In this document: positions 8,062-16,126 of the stretch, piece by piece | Layout of the letters: each line of letters opens with the position of its first letter | How positions within the stretch are numbered: position 1 is the stretch's first letter | Origin: Cupriavidus necator | Lineage (GTDB): Bacteria; Pseudomonadota; Gammaproteobacteria; Burkholderiales; Burkholderiaceae | Assembly (NCBI GenBank): GCA_022041995.1 | Contig: CP074390.1 | Span: 2,232,001-2,296,000 of the forward strand | Direction: 5' to 3' | Length of the DNA stretch: 64,000 nt | The notes under the pieces: model-generated | The model's database searches: none | Seen by the model: only the letters and a program-made list of their open reading frames with translations | Told to the model about the DNA's origin: nothing | Program-made: the position numbers and the translations under genes

Positions 8062-9222
8062 TTAGCTGCGCTTGGAGAAGTAGTGGCTGGATGCGAGCCG
8101 GTAGTCGACGTTGGTGTCGTTCTGCCAGCGGGTGGTGCGCTCAGCGAAGGCCTTCATCGAATCATTGACCTTCTTGAACATCGGGTTTTCTTTTTCCTTG
8201 CGCGCCACGATCTCATCCCATACCTTCAGCTGCGCCTGCAGCACCGAGTTGGGGGTGGCGTAGAACTTCACGCCTTGCTTCTGCAGCGCCTGGTAGTCCT
8301 TGGAATAGCGGTCGATCGCCTTGATCGACATATCCGCGGATGCAGCCTCCACCGCGTTGGCGATCAGCGCCTTGAGCCTGGCCGGCAGCGCGTCATAGCG
8401 CTTCCTGTTGAACAGGATCTCGAACTGCTCCGAGGGCTGGTGGAAGCTGCGCAGCATGCAGATCTTGGACACGTCCTGGAAGCCCAGCGCGCGGTCCGAG
8501 CTGGCGTTGTTGAACTCGGCCGCATCGAGCAGCCCGCGGTCCAGCGCCGGCACGATCTCCGCGCCCGGCAGCGCATTCACCGCGGCACCCAGGCCGGTGA
8601 AGATGTCGATCGACAGGCCAACCGTGCGGAACTTCAGGCCCTTGAAGTCTTCCGGCTTGGTGATGGGCTTCTTGAACCATCCCAGCGGCTGGGTCGGCAT
8701 CGGGCCATACAGGAACGACACCACGTCCAGGTTCAGGCTGCGGTAGATCTCCTGCTGCAACTCCTTGCCGCCGCCGTACTTGTGCCAGGCCAGCACCATG
8801 TTCGGGTCCATGCCCCAGGCCGGGCCCGAGCCCCACAGCGCCAGCGCCGAGTTCTTGCCGTACCAGTACGCGATCACGCCATGGCCGCCGTCCAGCGTGC
8901 CCTTGCTGACCGCGTCGATCAGGTCGAAGGCCTTGACCACAGCGCCCGCGGGCAGCAACTCGATCTTCAGGTCGCCACCCGACATATCGTTCACCTTGGC
9001 GACGAAGTCGCCGGCGAACTCATGGAAGATGTCCTTGGTGGGCCAGGTGCTCTGCCAGCGCATCGTGACCGGGCCTTGCGCCTTGACGATGGCCGGGAAG
9101 CCCATTGCCGCGGCACCCGCGGCCGCGCCGGCGGCCCCGCCAAGGAAGCCGCGCCGGGAAACGCCTGGCTTGATTTGCGCTTCAGGTTTGACCGCGCCTG
9201 CTTTCCTTGTCCTGGATGCCAT
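8062..9222 (-). CDS. TRAP transporter periplasmic binding protein (DctP), Tat-exported
   Basis: 386 residues from the ATG at 9222; an ATG four codons upstream (9234) is an alternative. The N-terminus carries a twin-arginine signal (SRRGFLGGAAG) followed by an Ala/Gly hydrophobic stretch and cleavage near VKAQG. The mature part has TRAP landmarks: MRWQSTWP, GVIAYWYGKNSALALWGSGPAWGM, and FKGLKFRTVGLSIDIFTGLGAAV, where the Arg normally salt-bridges the substrate carboxylate. This subgroup (mannitol/chloroaromatic-like) is common in betaproteobacteria and binds organic acids. It is the first gene of the dctPQM operon. Confidence 0.88.
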   Translation of the reverse strand: MASRTRKAGAVKPEAQIKPGVSRRGFLGGAAGAAAGAAAMGFPAIVKAQGPVTMRWQSTWPTKDIFHEFAGDFVAKVNDMSGGDLKIELLPAGAVVKAFDLIDAVSKGTLDGGHGVIAYWYGKNSALALWGSGPAWGMDPNMVLAWHKYGGGKELQQEIYRSLNLDVVSFLYGPMPTQPLGWFKKPITKPEDFKGLKFRTVGLSIDIFTGLGAAVNALPGAEIVPALDRGLLDAAEFNNASSDRALGFQDVSKICMLRSFHQPSEQFEILFNRKRYDALPARLKALIANAVEAASADMSIKAIDRYSKDYQALQKQGVKFYATPNSVLQAQLKVWDEIVARKEKENPMFKKVNDSMKAFAERTTRWQNDTNVDYRLASSHYFSKRS

Positions 9223-9490
9223 GACTGCCTCCATTTGCTGTGTGTGTGACTACCCACGAGCGCCGGCCACGGGGGCCGAGACAACTCGCCACGGACGCGA
9301 ACATCGGAAAAGTCGGGAAATCTGGAGCATGCCGGGCCACTGGCCGCGCGGCAGGGCGGGCGTGCAGGTGGCCCGTGATTCCCTTCATGGTAGGAAAGGG
9401 ACGGGGAACCACAATCTAGGGATTACCCGCGCGGTGTGGGCCTGCGCACTTTGTGGCGAATTCGGCTGATGCCGCGGGGGACTGGGCGGC

Positions 9491-10192
9491 TCAGGTGCGG
9501 GCGATGCCGACCGTGAACTCGGCCTCCAGCAGCCCCGTTGCATCGGCGGCCTGGCGCACGCGCATCTGGTTCGGGTGGGAACCTGCGATCGGATCCTGCG
9601 CGGTGGCGCGCGACGGCACGCCGCGCGCGCGGTAGGCCGGGTGGCTGCCCAGCACCTCGCGGTTCAGGGTATCGCTGAAGTACAACTGGCTGGTCAGGGC
9701 TTCCGACCGCCCGAGCAGCACCTTGAAGTGGATATGGATGGCGCGCGGCGCGTACCAGCCGGGATAGATCGACATGAACGTGGCCACGCCGTCCCGGCTG
9801 GTGGGCTGGACGCCGCGCAGGAAGCGCGCCTGGCGGTTGCCGCGGCCCTCGCCGCTGTAGCTGCCGTCGGCATCGCAATGCCAGATGCTGACCAGGGCAC
9901 CCGGCACCGGCGCGCAGCCGCGCCCGGCATCCACCACCCGGATGCGCAGCCGCAAGGGTTGGCCGGGCCGGTCATCGCGGATGTCGTCGCGTACCAGGGC
10001 GTCGTCAAGGTAGAAGGGGCCTTCGGTGGCGGCGGGCGTCAGCAGGCAGGCGGCGGGAGTGGCTGCTGCCGTTGCCGCGCCAGGCGCGATGCCGGCTGCG
10101 GCAAGCAGGCCGCCCAGCTCATGCAGGAAGCGGCGGCGCGCAGCGTCGGGGTCCGCCGCGCTGTCGGCGCCAATTGCCGGGCGCACTGTCAT
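9491..10192 (-). CDS. Intradiol ring-cleavage dioxygenase-like protein, Tat-type signal
   Basis: 233 residues. Residues ~19-50 form an RR-containing export signal (ARRRFLHELGGLLAAAGIAPG), so the enzyme is probably periplasmic or lipid-anchored. The catalytic beta-sandwich follows: TEGPFY with the first Fe(III) Tyr region, VSIWHCDADGSYSG, then YPGWYAPRAIHIHFKV, which holds the second Tyr and the two His iron ligands of the family. Known cytosolic relatives (protocatechuate 3,4-dioxygenase, catechol 1,2-dioxygenase) open catechols between the hydroxyls. Exported single-subunit members are poorly characterised. It lies upstream of the TRAP operon on the same strand (256-bp gap) and downstream of a 69-residue protein. 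Confidence 0.8.
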   Translation of the reverse strand: MTVRPAIGADSAADPDAARRRFLHELGGLLAAAGIAPGAATAAATPAACLLTPAATEGPFYLDDALVRDDIRDDRPGQPLRLRIRVVDAGRGCAPVPGALVSIWHCDADGSYSGEGRGNRQARFLRGVQPTSRDGVATFMSIYPGWYAPRAIHIHFKVLLGRSEALTSQLYFSDTLNREVLGSHPAYRARGVPSRATAQDPIAGSHPNQMRVRQAADATGLLEAEFTVGIART

Positions 10193-10258
10193 CGTGGGCT
10201 CCGTCGTGTTCCGGGTGCGCTTAGGGGCGCGTGGTGCTGCCGGGCTGGCCTCGGGGCG

Positions 10259-10468
10259 TCAGCGCCTCATCGCCTTGAGCATCGAGTAGCCGTGGCTGGT
10301 GATGCGGGGCTCCTGCCGGCTGCCATGCAGGATCTCAAGTTGTACGAGTTGCTTTTCGACCAGCGCCTTCAGGTCGATGGGATCGATCTGGCGGGAATCG
10401 CTGGAATCGAGGGAATCCGGACCATCGCTCAACAATAGCAGCGTGGCAAGTTCATGCGGGCTCAGCAC
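10259..10468 (-). CDS. Small conserved hypothetical protein (69 aa)
   Basis: I choose the GTG at 10468 because AAGGAG lies six bases upstream; the reading frame stays open to 10570 but that extension looks non-coding. The protein begins MLSPHELATLLLL and ends with a basic SHGYSMLKAMRR. The middle has an Asp/Ser-rich stretch and IDLKALVEKQLVQLE. The predicted shape is helix-loop-helix, like a short winged-helix fragment with a C-terminal wing (ITSHGYSMLKA). Similar short proteins are familiar from Cupriavidus and Ralstonia genomes but have no assigned function. Confidence 0.6.
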   Translation of the reverse strand: MLSPHELATLLLLSDGPDSLDSSDSRQIDPIDLKALVEKQLVQLEILHGSRQEPRITSHGYSMLKAMRR

Positions 10469-10779
10469 GTTCGTCTCCTTGGCTAGAGGGGGCGTTTGCT
10501 GGGAGTCTGCGCGGCGCAGCAGCGCCGGCGCGGGAAGAAGTAAAAAAGTCCTGGAGACGATGCGGCACATGCCACGTGCAGGTGTGGCGCCGCGGTGAAA
10601 TGCTGCGGCGCGGTATCCTGTCTCCGGCGACTAATTCGTTTGACGAGGCCGGCAACACACGGTTCCGTGCAACGGCTCGCCGTTACATGTGACCGGGCGT
10701 CGCCCCGCCGTCATGGTGATGCATTATCAGCCTGTCACGATGACAATGTGATGGCCGGCCATGCCGGTGCCGTGCAATC

Positions 10780-10800
10780 GGGGCGGCAGCCTCCCGCCCC
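10780..10800 (-). terminator. Possible hairpin terminator after the deaminase gene
   Basis: A perfect 7-bp GC stem (GGGGCGG / CCGCCCC, 7-nt loop) lies 28 bases past the deaminase stop. There is no U-tract on the minus strand, so a classical intrinsic terminator is doubtful. Confidence 0.3.
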
Positions 10801-10828
10801 TTGCACCGGCTGCACCGCATGGCGGCGT

Positions 10829-11296
10829 TTATTGGCGCTGCTGCTCGCGCCACGCCTCGTACAGGTCGATGCCCTCGTCGCGCGCCCGCACGTAGGCCAG
10901 CGTCATCTCCCGTTGCGCCAACGGCCGGGCCAGCTCGATGTAGCCGCGCTCCGCGGACAGATCGTAGGGTTCGCCGTCTTCATTGGAGTAGGCGTAGTAG
11001 ACCGCCTTCACGCCGGCCAGGTACATCGCCGACAGGCACATCGAACAGGGGTAGCCGCTGGCGTACACCGTGCAGCCGCTCAGGTCCGGCTTGCCCAGCG
11101 CCCGGCTGGCGGCGCGCACCGCCTGCATTTCGGCGTGCGCGCTCGGGTCGCAGTTGGCCTCCACCTCGTTGACCGCGCGGGCCAGCACTTTGCCGTCCCT
11201 GACGACCACGGCGCCAAAGGGCCAGGTATTGCGTTCGCGCACGTTCTCCATGGCGAGGCGGATGGAATCAAGCAGATAGGCTTCTGTCGAGGACAC
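10829..11296 (-). CDS. Nucleoside/guanine deaminase-like zinc hydrolase (CDA fold)
   Basis: 155 residues from a GTG at 11296 preceded by CGGAGAC; longer in-frame extension to 11839 is antisense to the ankyrin gene and rejected. The cytidine-deaminase fold motifs are intact: HAEMQAV (zinc His and catalytic Glu) and YPCSMCLSA (PCxxC, two zinc Cys). N-terminal MENVRERNTWPFGAVVV and the C-terminal YEAWREQQ fit the guanine deaminase/TadA-like branch. Substrate could be guanine, another purine or a modified base. It is divergent from the ankyrin-repeat gene. Confidence 0.82.
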   Translation of the reverse strand: MSSTEAYLLDSIRLAMENVRERNTWPFGAVVVRDGKVLARAVNEVEANCDPSAHAEMQAVRAASRALGKPDLSGCTVYASGYPCSMCLSAMYLAGVKAVYYAYSNEDGEPYDLSAERGYIELARPLAQREMTLAYVRARDEGIDLYEAWREQQRQ

Positions 11297-11561
11297 GCGT
11301 TGTCTCCGTTGAGGCCTGGCCCGTGCAGGCGGACGATGGTTCGGGCCTCGGGAATATAGGCCAGCGTGCGGCGCCATGGTGGCATGGGTTGTTATAGGGC
11401 GTATTTGGGCCGTGCGCGCGCAGCGCCGGTTATTGGCGATGGCACTGGCGCGCATTCGAATCCTTAACTTCGCGCGGCGTGGCCCGCATGACAGAATGCG
11501 CCGGACCGCATCGATACCGCGATACCCCTTACACCTGACGCATCCGCACGGAGGAAAGAAC

Positions 11562-12233
11562 ATGCTGGCGGCGCGCCTGTCCATCTGCCTTGCCCTGGCC
11601 ATTGCCATGTTGACACCCACCACAGCCGCCGCCAGCGGCCCGCCCGAACAACAGCTGCGCGAGGCCGCGGCCAGCGGCAACGCTGCGCAGGTCACCGCAC
11701 TGCTTGGCCAGGGCGCCAGCATCGATGGCCGCGATGCGCAGGGACGCACGGCGCTGCTGCTGGCCACGCACCACAACCGCGTGCAGGCGGCCAGGGTCCT
11801 GATCGATGCCGGCGCCGACGTGAATGCGCAAGATGCCATCCATGACAGCTCCTACCTGTACGCCGGCGCGCGCGGCTACAACGAGATCCTGCGCCTGACT
11901 CTGGCGCATGGCGCCGACCTGCGCAGCACCAACCGCTACGGCGGCACCGCGCTGATTCCCGCCGCCGAGCGCGGCCATGTCGAGACCGTGCGCACGCTGA
12001 TCGCGGCCGGCGTGGCGGTGAATCACGTCAACAAGCTCAAGTGGACGGCCTTGCTCGAAGCCATCATCCTCGGCAACGGCGGGCAGGCCCATACCGAGAT
12101 CGTGCGCCTGCTGGTCAAGGCAGGTGCCGACGTGAACCTGGCCGACGGCGACGGCGTCTCGCCACTGCAGCATGCGCGCCAGCGCGGCTATGCGCGGATC
12201 GAACAGATCCTCGTTGCCGCTGGTGCACGCTGA
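11562..12233 (+). CDS. Secreted ankyrin-repeat protein
   Basis: 223 residues from the ATG at 11562, which has GGAGG seven bases upstream. A signal peptide occupies residues 1-24 (LSICLALAIAML, then AAAS). The rest is ankyrin repeats of ~33 residues, with consensus pieces such as DAQGRTALLLATHHNRVQAA, LIDAGADVNAQD, GGTALIPAAERGHVETVRTL and LLVKAGADVNLADGDGVSPL. About five to six repeats fill the mature chain. Ankyrin repeats bind proteins; the partner in the periplasm is unknown. Confidence 0.85.
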   Translation: MLAARLSICLALAIAMLTPTTAAASGPPEQQLREAAASGNAAQVTALLGQGASIDGRDAQGRTALLLATHHNRVQAARVLIDAGADVNAQDAIHDSSYLYAGARGYNEILRLTLAHGADLRSTNRYGGTALIPAAERGHVETVRTLIAAGVAVNHVNKLKWTALLEAIILGNGGQAHTEIVRLLVKAGADVNLADGDGVSPLQHARQRGYARIEQILVAAGAR

Positions 12234-12271
12234 GCGGCAACGGGCGGCACGCAGCCGCCTGCCTTTGCGCG

Positions 12272-12868
12272 TCAGCCCGGATGCACTACAACCAGTAGTG
12301 CGGTGGCAGTGGTCTTGCCGCCATTGGAGATCGCATGTGCGACATCGGCCGCATAGCGCGCGGTCTCGCCGTGCCTCAGCTTCTTCTCATCGGCGCCCGC
12401 GCGCACCGTCATCGATCCGCTCAGCACCGACAGGTGTTCCTGGGTGCCGGCCTCGTGCGGCTCGGAGGCCAGCACGCCGCCGGCCTGGATGGTCAGCTCA
12501 TACCACTCGAAGCGCCCGGCCAGGTCGATCGGGCCCAGGATGCGCAGGTCGCAGCGGGTATCGGGGCTTTTCAGCGACGGCGTCGCATGTGGCTGGATCA
12601 CGGTGATGCCGCCGCCGGGCCGCTCTGCCGCGCCGCCGGCCAGGAAATCCGTCAGGCTGACGCCCAGCGCATTGGCCAGGCGCCACAGCACCGCCACAGT
12701 GGGATTGGCCAGGTTGCGTTCGATTTGCGACAGCATCGACTTGGACACGCCGGCGCGGCGCGACAGTTCATCGAGCGACAGGCGCTGCTGCTGGCGCAGC
12801 GCCTGCAGCGCCATGCCGACGGCGGGCGGCCCGTCGGCCTGCGGCATCTGGGCAAGGGCTTGCGTCAT
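12272..12868 (-). CDS. XRE-family regulator with C-terminal cupin domain
   Basis: 198 residues. An N-terminal helix-turn-helix (residues ~20-75: LRQQQRLSLDELSRRAGVSKSMLSQIERN) is of the Cro/C1 type. A cupin (~105-195: EHLSVLSGSMTVRAG...HGETARYAADVAHAISN) probably senses a small metabolite. This two-domain plan is common for regulators of amino acid and polyamine use. It is divergent from kbl and the threonine dehydrogenase gene, and probably controls them and itself through the inverted repeats in the 111-bp gap. No strong ribosome binding site precedes the ATG at 12868. Confidence 0.85.
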   Translation of the reverse strand: MTQALAQMPQADGPPAVGMALQALRQQQRLSLDELSRRAGVSKSMLSQIERNLANPTVAVLWRLANALGVSLTDFLAGGAAERPGGGITVIQPHATPSLKSPDTRCDLRILGPIDLAGRFEWYELTIQAGGVLASEPHEAGTQEHLSVLSGSMTVRAGADEKKLRHGETARYAADVAHAISNGGKTTATALLVVVHPG

Positions 12869-12880
12869 GGGAGGATGTTC

Positions 12881-12915
12881 GTTATATTGCGCATAACGTT
12901 CGATATACAGAACGT
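12881..12915. promoter_or_regulatory. Overlapping inverted repeats between the XRE regulator and kbl
   Basis: Two overlapping dyads are visible in the divergent region: GTTAT-7-ATAAC at 12881-12897 and ACGTTC-8-GAACGT at 12896-12915. The surrounding DNA is AT-rich relative to its neighbours. The position, within 50 bases of the regulator start and 65-100 bases upstream of kbl, is suitable for autoregulation plus control of the kbl operon. Binding by the adjacent regulator is inference. Confidence 0.5.
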
Positions 12916-12979
12916 GTTCGATTTATCGATCAATGCTAGCACGCCCGCCTAGCACACCGCCACCACCGGGAGCCAAGCC

Positions 12980-14179
12980 ATGTCGAATGCCGAGGCATTC
13001 TATGCATCCATCCGCACTGAACTCGAAAGCATCCGCGAGGCGGGGCTGTTCAAGCATGAGCGCGTGATTGCCACGCCGCAAGGCGCGCGGGTGCGCACCA
13101 CCGACGGCCGCGAGGTCATCAACCTGTGCGCCAACAACTACCTGGGCCTGTCGTCGCACCCGCGGGTGATCGAGGCCGCGCACGAGGCCTTGCGCACGCA
13201 TGGCTACGGGCTCAGCTCGGTGCGCTTCATCTGCGGCACGCAGGACCTGCACAAGACGCTGGAGGGGCGGCTGTCGAACTTCCTCGGCACCGAGGACACC
13301 ATCCTCTACGGTTCGGCCTTCGATGCCAATGGCGGTTTGTTCGAAACGCTGCTGGGCGCGGAAGACGCGGTCATCAGCGATGCGCTCAACCATGCCTCGA
13401 TCATCGACGGCATCCGCCTGTCCAAGGCGCGCCGCTACCGCTACCAGCACAACGACATGGGCGACCTGCGCGTGCAGCTGGAGCAGGCGCGGGCCGACGG
13501 CGCGCGCTACACGCTGGTGTTTTCCGACGGCGTGTTCTCAATGGACGGCACCGTGGCGCGGCTCGACGAGATGCGCGCGATCTGCGACGAGTATGGCGCG
13601 CTGCTGGGCATCGACGAATGCCATGCCACCGGCTTCATGGGACAGCGCGGGCGCGGCACGCATGAGGCGCGCGGCGTGTTCGGCAAGATCGACATCATCA
13701 CCGGCACGCTGGGCAAGGCGCTGGGCGGCGCCTCCGGCGGCTTCACCAGTGCGCGCCAGGAAGTCGTGGCGCTGCTGCGCCAGCGCTCGCGGCCCTACCT
13801 GTTCTCCAATACGGTGGCGCCGGCCATCGTGGGCGCGTCGATCGCGGTGCTCGATATCCTGGAAGCCAGCACCGAACTGCGTGACCGGCTGGAGGGCAAT
13901 ACCAGGTTCTTCCGCGCGGGACTGGACCAGCTGGGCTTCGACGTCAAGGCGGGCGACCACCCCATCATCCCGATCATGGTCTATGACGCCGACAAGGCGC
14001 AGCAGCTCGCGCAGCGCCTGCTGGAGCTGGGCGTGTACGTGGTCGGCTTCTTCTACCCGGTGGTGCCCAAGGGCCAGGCGCGCATCCGCGTGCAGATGAG
14101 CGCGCTGCATGACGAAGCCGCGCTGCAGGCGGCGCTGGACGCCTTTGGCCAGGCTGGCCGCGAACTGGGGCTGATCTGA
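12980..14179 (+). CDS. kbl: Glycine C-acetyltransferase (2-amino-3-ketobutyrate CoA ligase)
   Basis: 399 residues, the standard length. It is a PLP enzyme of the alpha-oxoamine synthase family: CANNYLGLSSHP near the N-terminus, DALNHASIIDGIRLS, FSDGVFSMDG, DECHATGFMG, and the PLP-lysine motif GTLGKALGGASGG with Lys246. It cleaves 2-amino-3-ketobutyrate with CoA to glycine and acetyl-CoA, the second step of threonine degradation. Its stop overlaps the start of the threonine dehydrogenase gene (TGATG), so the two steps are co-translated. Confidence 0.95.
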   Translation: MSNAEAFYASIRTELESIREAGLFKHERVIATPQGARVRTTDGREVINLCANNYLGLSSHPRVIEAAHEALRTHGYGLSSVRFICGTQDLHKTLEGRLSNFLGTEDTILYGSAFDANGGLFETLLGAEDAVISDALNHASIIDGIRLSKARRYRYQHNDMGDLRVQLEQARADGARYTLVFSDGVFSMDGTVARLDEMRAICDEYGALLGIDECHATGFMGQRGRGTHEARGVFGKIDIITGTLGKALGGASGGFTSARQEVVALLRQRSRPYLFSNTVAPAIVGASIAVLDILEASTELRDRLEGNTRFFRAGLDQLGFDVKAGDHPIIPIMVYDADKAQQLAQRLLELGVYVVGFFYPVVPKGQARIRVQMSALHDEAALQAALDAFGQAGRELGLI

Positions 14180-15135
14180 TGGAAGATGGCAAACCGAAGA
14201 TCCTGATCGTCGGCGCCAACGGCCAGATCGGGTCTGAACTGGCACTGGCGCTGGCCGAGCGCTATGGGCGCACCAACGTGATCACCTCCGACGTGGTGCC
14301 CACCGGCCGACACGTGCACCTGACGCACGAGATGCTCAACGCCACCGACCGGGGCGAGCTGGCCACCGTGGTCGAGCGCCATGGCATCACCCAGGTCTAC
14401 CTGCTGGCCGCCGCGCTGTCCGCCACCGGCGAAAAGGCGCCGCAGTGGGCCTGGAACCTCAATATGACCAGCCTGCTCAATGTGCTGGAACTGGCGCGGC
14501 AGACCGGGCTGGAGCGGGTGTTCTGGCCAAGCTCGATTGCAGCCTTCGGCCCGACCACGCCTGCCGAACAGACGCCGCAGAAGACCGTGATGGAACCCAC
14601 TACCGTCTACGGCATCTCCAAGCAGGCGGGCGAGGGCTGGTGCCGCTGGTATCACGCCAACCACGGCGTGGATGTGCGCAGCGTGCGCTATCCGGGCCTG
14701 ATCTCGCACAAGACCCCGCCCGGCGGCGGCACCACCGACTATGCGGTCGACATTTTCCATGCGGCGGTGAAGGGCGAACCCTATACCTGCTTCCTGAAGG
14801 AAGACGAGGCCCTGCCGATGATGTATATGCCCGATGCCATCCGCGCCACCATCGAACTGATGGAAGCGCCGGCGGACCAGCTCGGCGAGCGCGGCAGCTA
14901 CAACATCGCCGGCATGAGCTTCACGCCCGCGCAGATCGCCGCGGCCATCCGCGAGCAGGTGCCAGGCTTCCAGATCCGCTATGAACCCGACTATCGCCAG
15001 GCGATTGCACAGGGTTGGCCGGATTCGATCGACGATTCGGTTGCGCGCGCGGACTGGGGCTGGAAGGCGGAGTACGGCCTGAAGGAGATGGTGGCGGACA
15101 TGCTGGCCAACCTGAGGGCGACGCTGCCCGCCTGA
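14179..15135 (+). CDS. L-threonine 3-dehydrogenase, SDR (UDP-galactose epimerase-like) type
   Basis: 318 residues. An N-terminal Rossmann motif (ILIVGANGQIGSELALAL) and the SDR catalytic elements (PSSIAAFGP Ser, YGISKQAGE with Tyr-xxx-Lys) are present. This is the extended-SDR family, not the zinc-dependent Tdh of E. coli. An enzyme of this type from Cupriavidus necator has been characterised as an NAD-dependent threonine dehydrogenase. It oxidises threonine to 2-amino-3-ketobutyrate, the substrate of Kbl encoded immediately upstream. No regulator binding site is visible between the genes because they overlap. Confidence 0.9.
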   Translation: MEDGKPKILIVGANGQIGSELALALAERYGRTNVITSDVVPTGRHVHLTHEMLNATDRGELATVVERHGITQVYLLAAALSATGEKAPQWAWNLNMTSLLNVLELARQTGLERVFWPSSIAAFGPTTPAEQTPQKTVMEPTTVYGISKQAGEGWCRWYHANHGVDVRSVRYPGLISHKTPPGGGTTDYAVDIFHAAVKGEPYTCFLKEDEALPMMYMPDAIRATIELMEAPADQLGERGSYNIAGMSFTPAQIAAAIREQVPGFQIRYEPDYRQAIAQGWPDSIDDSVARADWGWKAEYGLKEMVADMLANLRATLPA

Positions 15136-15191
15136 GCCACTACGGCGCAATCGTGCCGTCGATGGCGACGTCGGGGGGCGCCGGTTGCCGC

Positions 15192-15573
15192 TCACGGAAT
15201 CAGCCCGCGTGCGCGGCCCAATGCAACGGCTTCAGTGTGGCTTTGCGCGCCCAGCTTGGCATTGGATGCGGGGCAGATGCGACTTCACGGTCAGCTCGGA
15301 CAGGAAGAGCCTCCGGGCGATCACCCGATTGCGATATCCGGCCGACAGCATGGGCAGCTCTTCCAGTTCGCGCCCGGTTAGCGGATCCGGGTGGCGAGGC
15401 AGCGCTGCAGCCGGCGCAGTCGTGCCGGATCCCGTCAGCCGCGCGATCAGGCCGGCGACAATGGGCTCGGCCACGCCTAGTGCCGTGGCCAGTGGCAGGT
15501 TGGGGCCTGCCCAGTCATGCAACAGCGCGGCCACGCGTTCGCCTTCTTCCAGGAATGTGCGAAAGAAGCCTGG
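15192..15573 (-). pseudogene. Decayed LuxR/MalT-type regulator, C-terminal fragment
   Basis: Minus-strand reading gives the tail of a MalT-like helical domain (FFRTFLEEGERVAALLHDW) and a LuxR-type helix-turn-helix (LTGRELEELPMLSAGYRNRVIARRLFLSELTVKSHLPRIQ). An apparent extra A near 15260 then shifts the frame, after which KLGAQSHTEAVALGRARGLIP completes the normal domain end, with the stop at 15192-15194. The large N-terminal ATPase part is missing. Conserved positions are already altered (LPMLSAGYRNRVIA for a usual LxLLAxGxSNxEIA). No functional product is expected. Confidence 0.75.
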
Positions 15574-15609
15574 CAGGCAAGGCCTGCCTGCCGCGTCCGT
15601 CGTTTGCGT

Positions 15610-15956
15610 TTACTGATAGGTCACTACCACCACATACGCATCCGGCGTGCTGCGTTGTCGGGTATGGGCTGGCTCGACGTCCAGCTTTGCCACGCCAATG
15701 CGGACTGGCCCGGGCATCCGGGCGGGCGGCATCGCGAGCGGGGCCGAGACAATCCGTCCCGACGGCTGCTGGCAGCTCGCCTGCAGCCGTCCGGCGAACG
15801 GGCTGAAGCCGCATGACGGGTACGAGATTCCCCAAGGAAAGTAATGGTGCCGGTATGCGCGGCAGCGGGGCCGGCCCCCGCTGCTGCCAGGAGACCTGCT
15901 GCGACCAGCCGGCCGGCAACGCCGGCGGGCTTCCTGCTGAGTTCGACCGTTTTCAT
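15610..15956 (-). pseudogene. Frameshifted small exported fimbrial-like protein
   Basis: From the ATG at 15956 (AGAGGG upstream) the frame encodes a signal peptide (VAGRLVAAGLLAAAGAGPAAAH) and the pilin-like opening TGTITFLGE. A one-base shift at about 15824-15834 then moves the sensible reading to another frame: YPSCGFSPFAGRLQASC, then VRIGVAKLDVEPAH and the terminal AYVVVVTYQ. The GTITFxG start, a Cys pair and an aromatic beta-strand end resemble small type 1 fimbrial-like subunits. A perfect 7-bp hairpin (15572-15588) follows the stop. A sequencing error is an alternative. Confidence 0.6.
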
Positions 15957-16126
15957 GACTACCCTCTCTTATTGTCAGTGTGGCGCCGAGGCAGGCCGCC
16001 ACTGAGAACCCGCACAGTGCAGGCCCACGGTCCGCGCGTGGGCCACATTCATCATAGCGACGGGCTCAGAACATTCTTAAGGGTTGTGACACTCTTATGA
16101 CAATTGACCTTGGGGAGGCCGCTGTC

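Noticed and set aside
10829..11839. Long form of the nucleoside deaminase (336 aa)
   Set aside because: The N-terminal ~180 residues are antisense to the ankyrin gene; a GTG with a ribosome site at 11296 gives a family-length protein.
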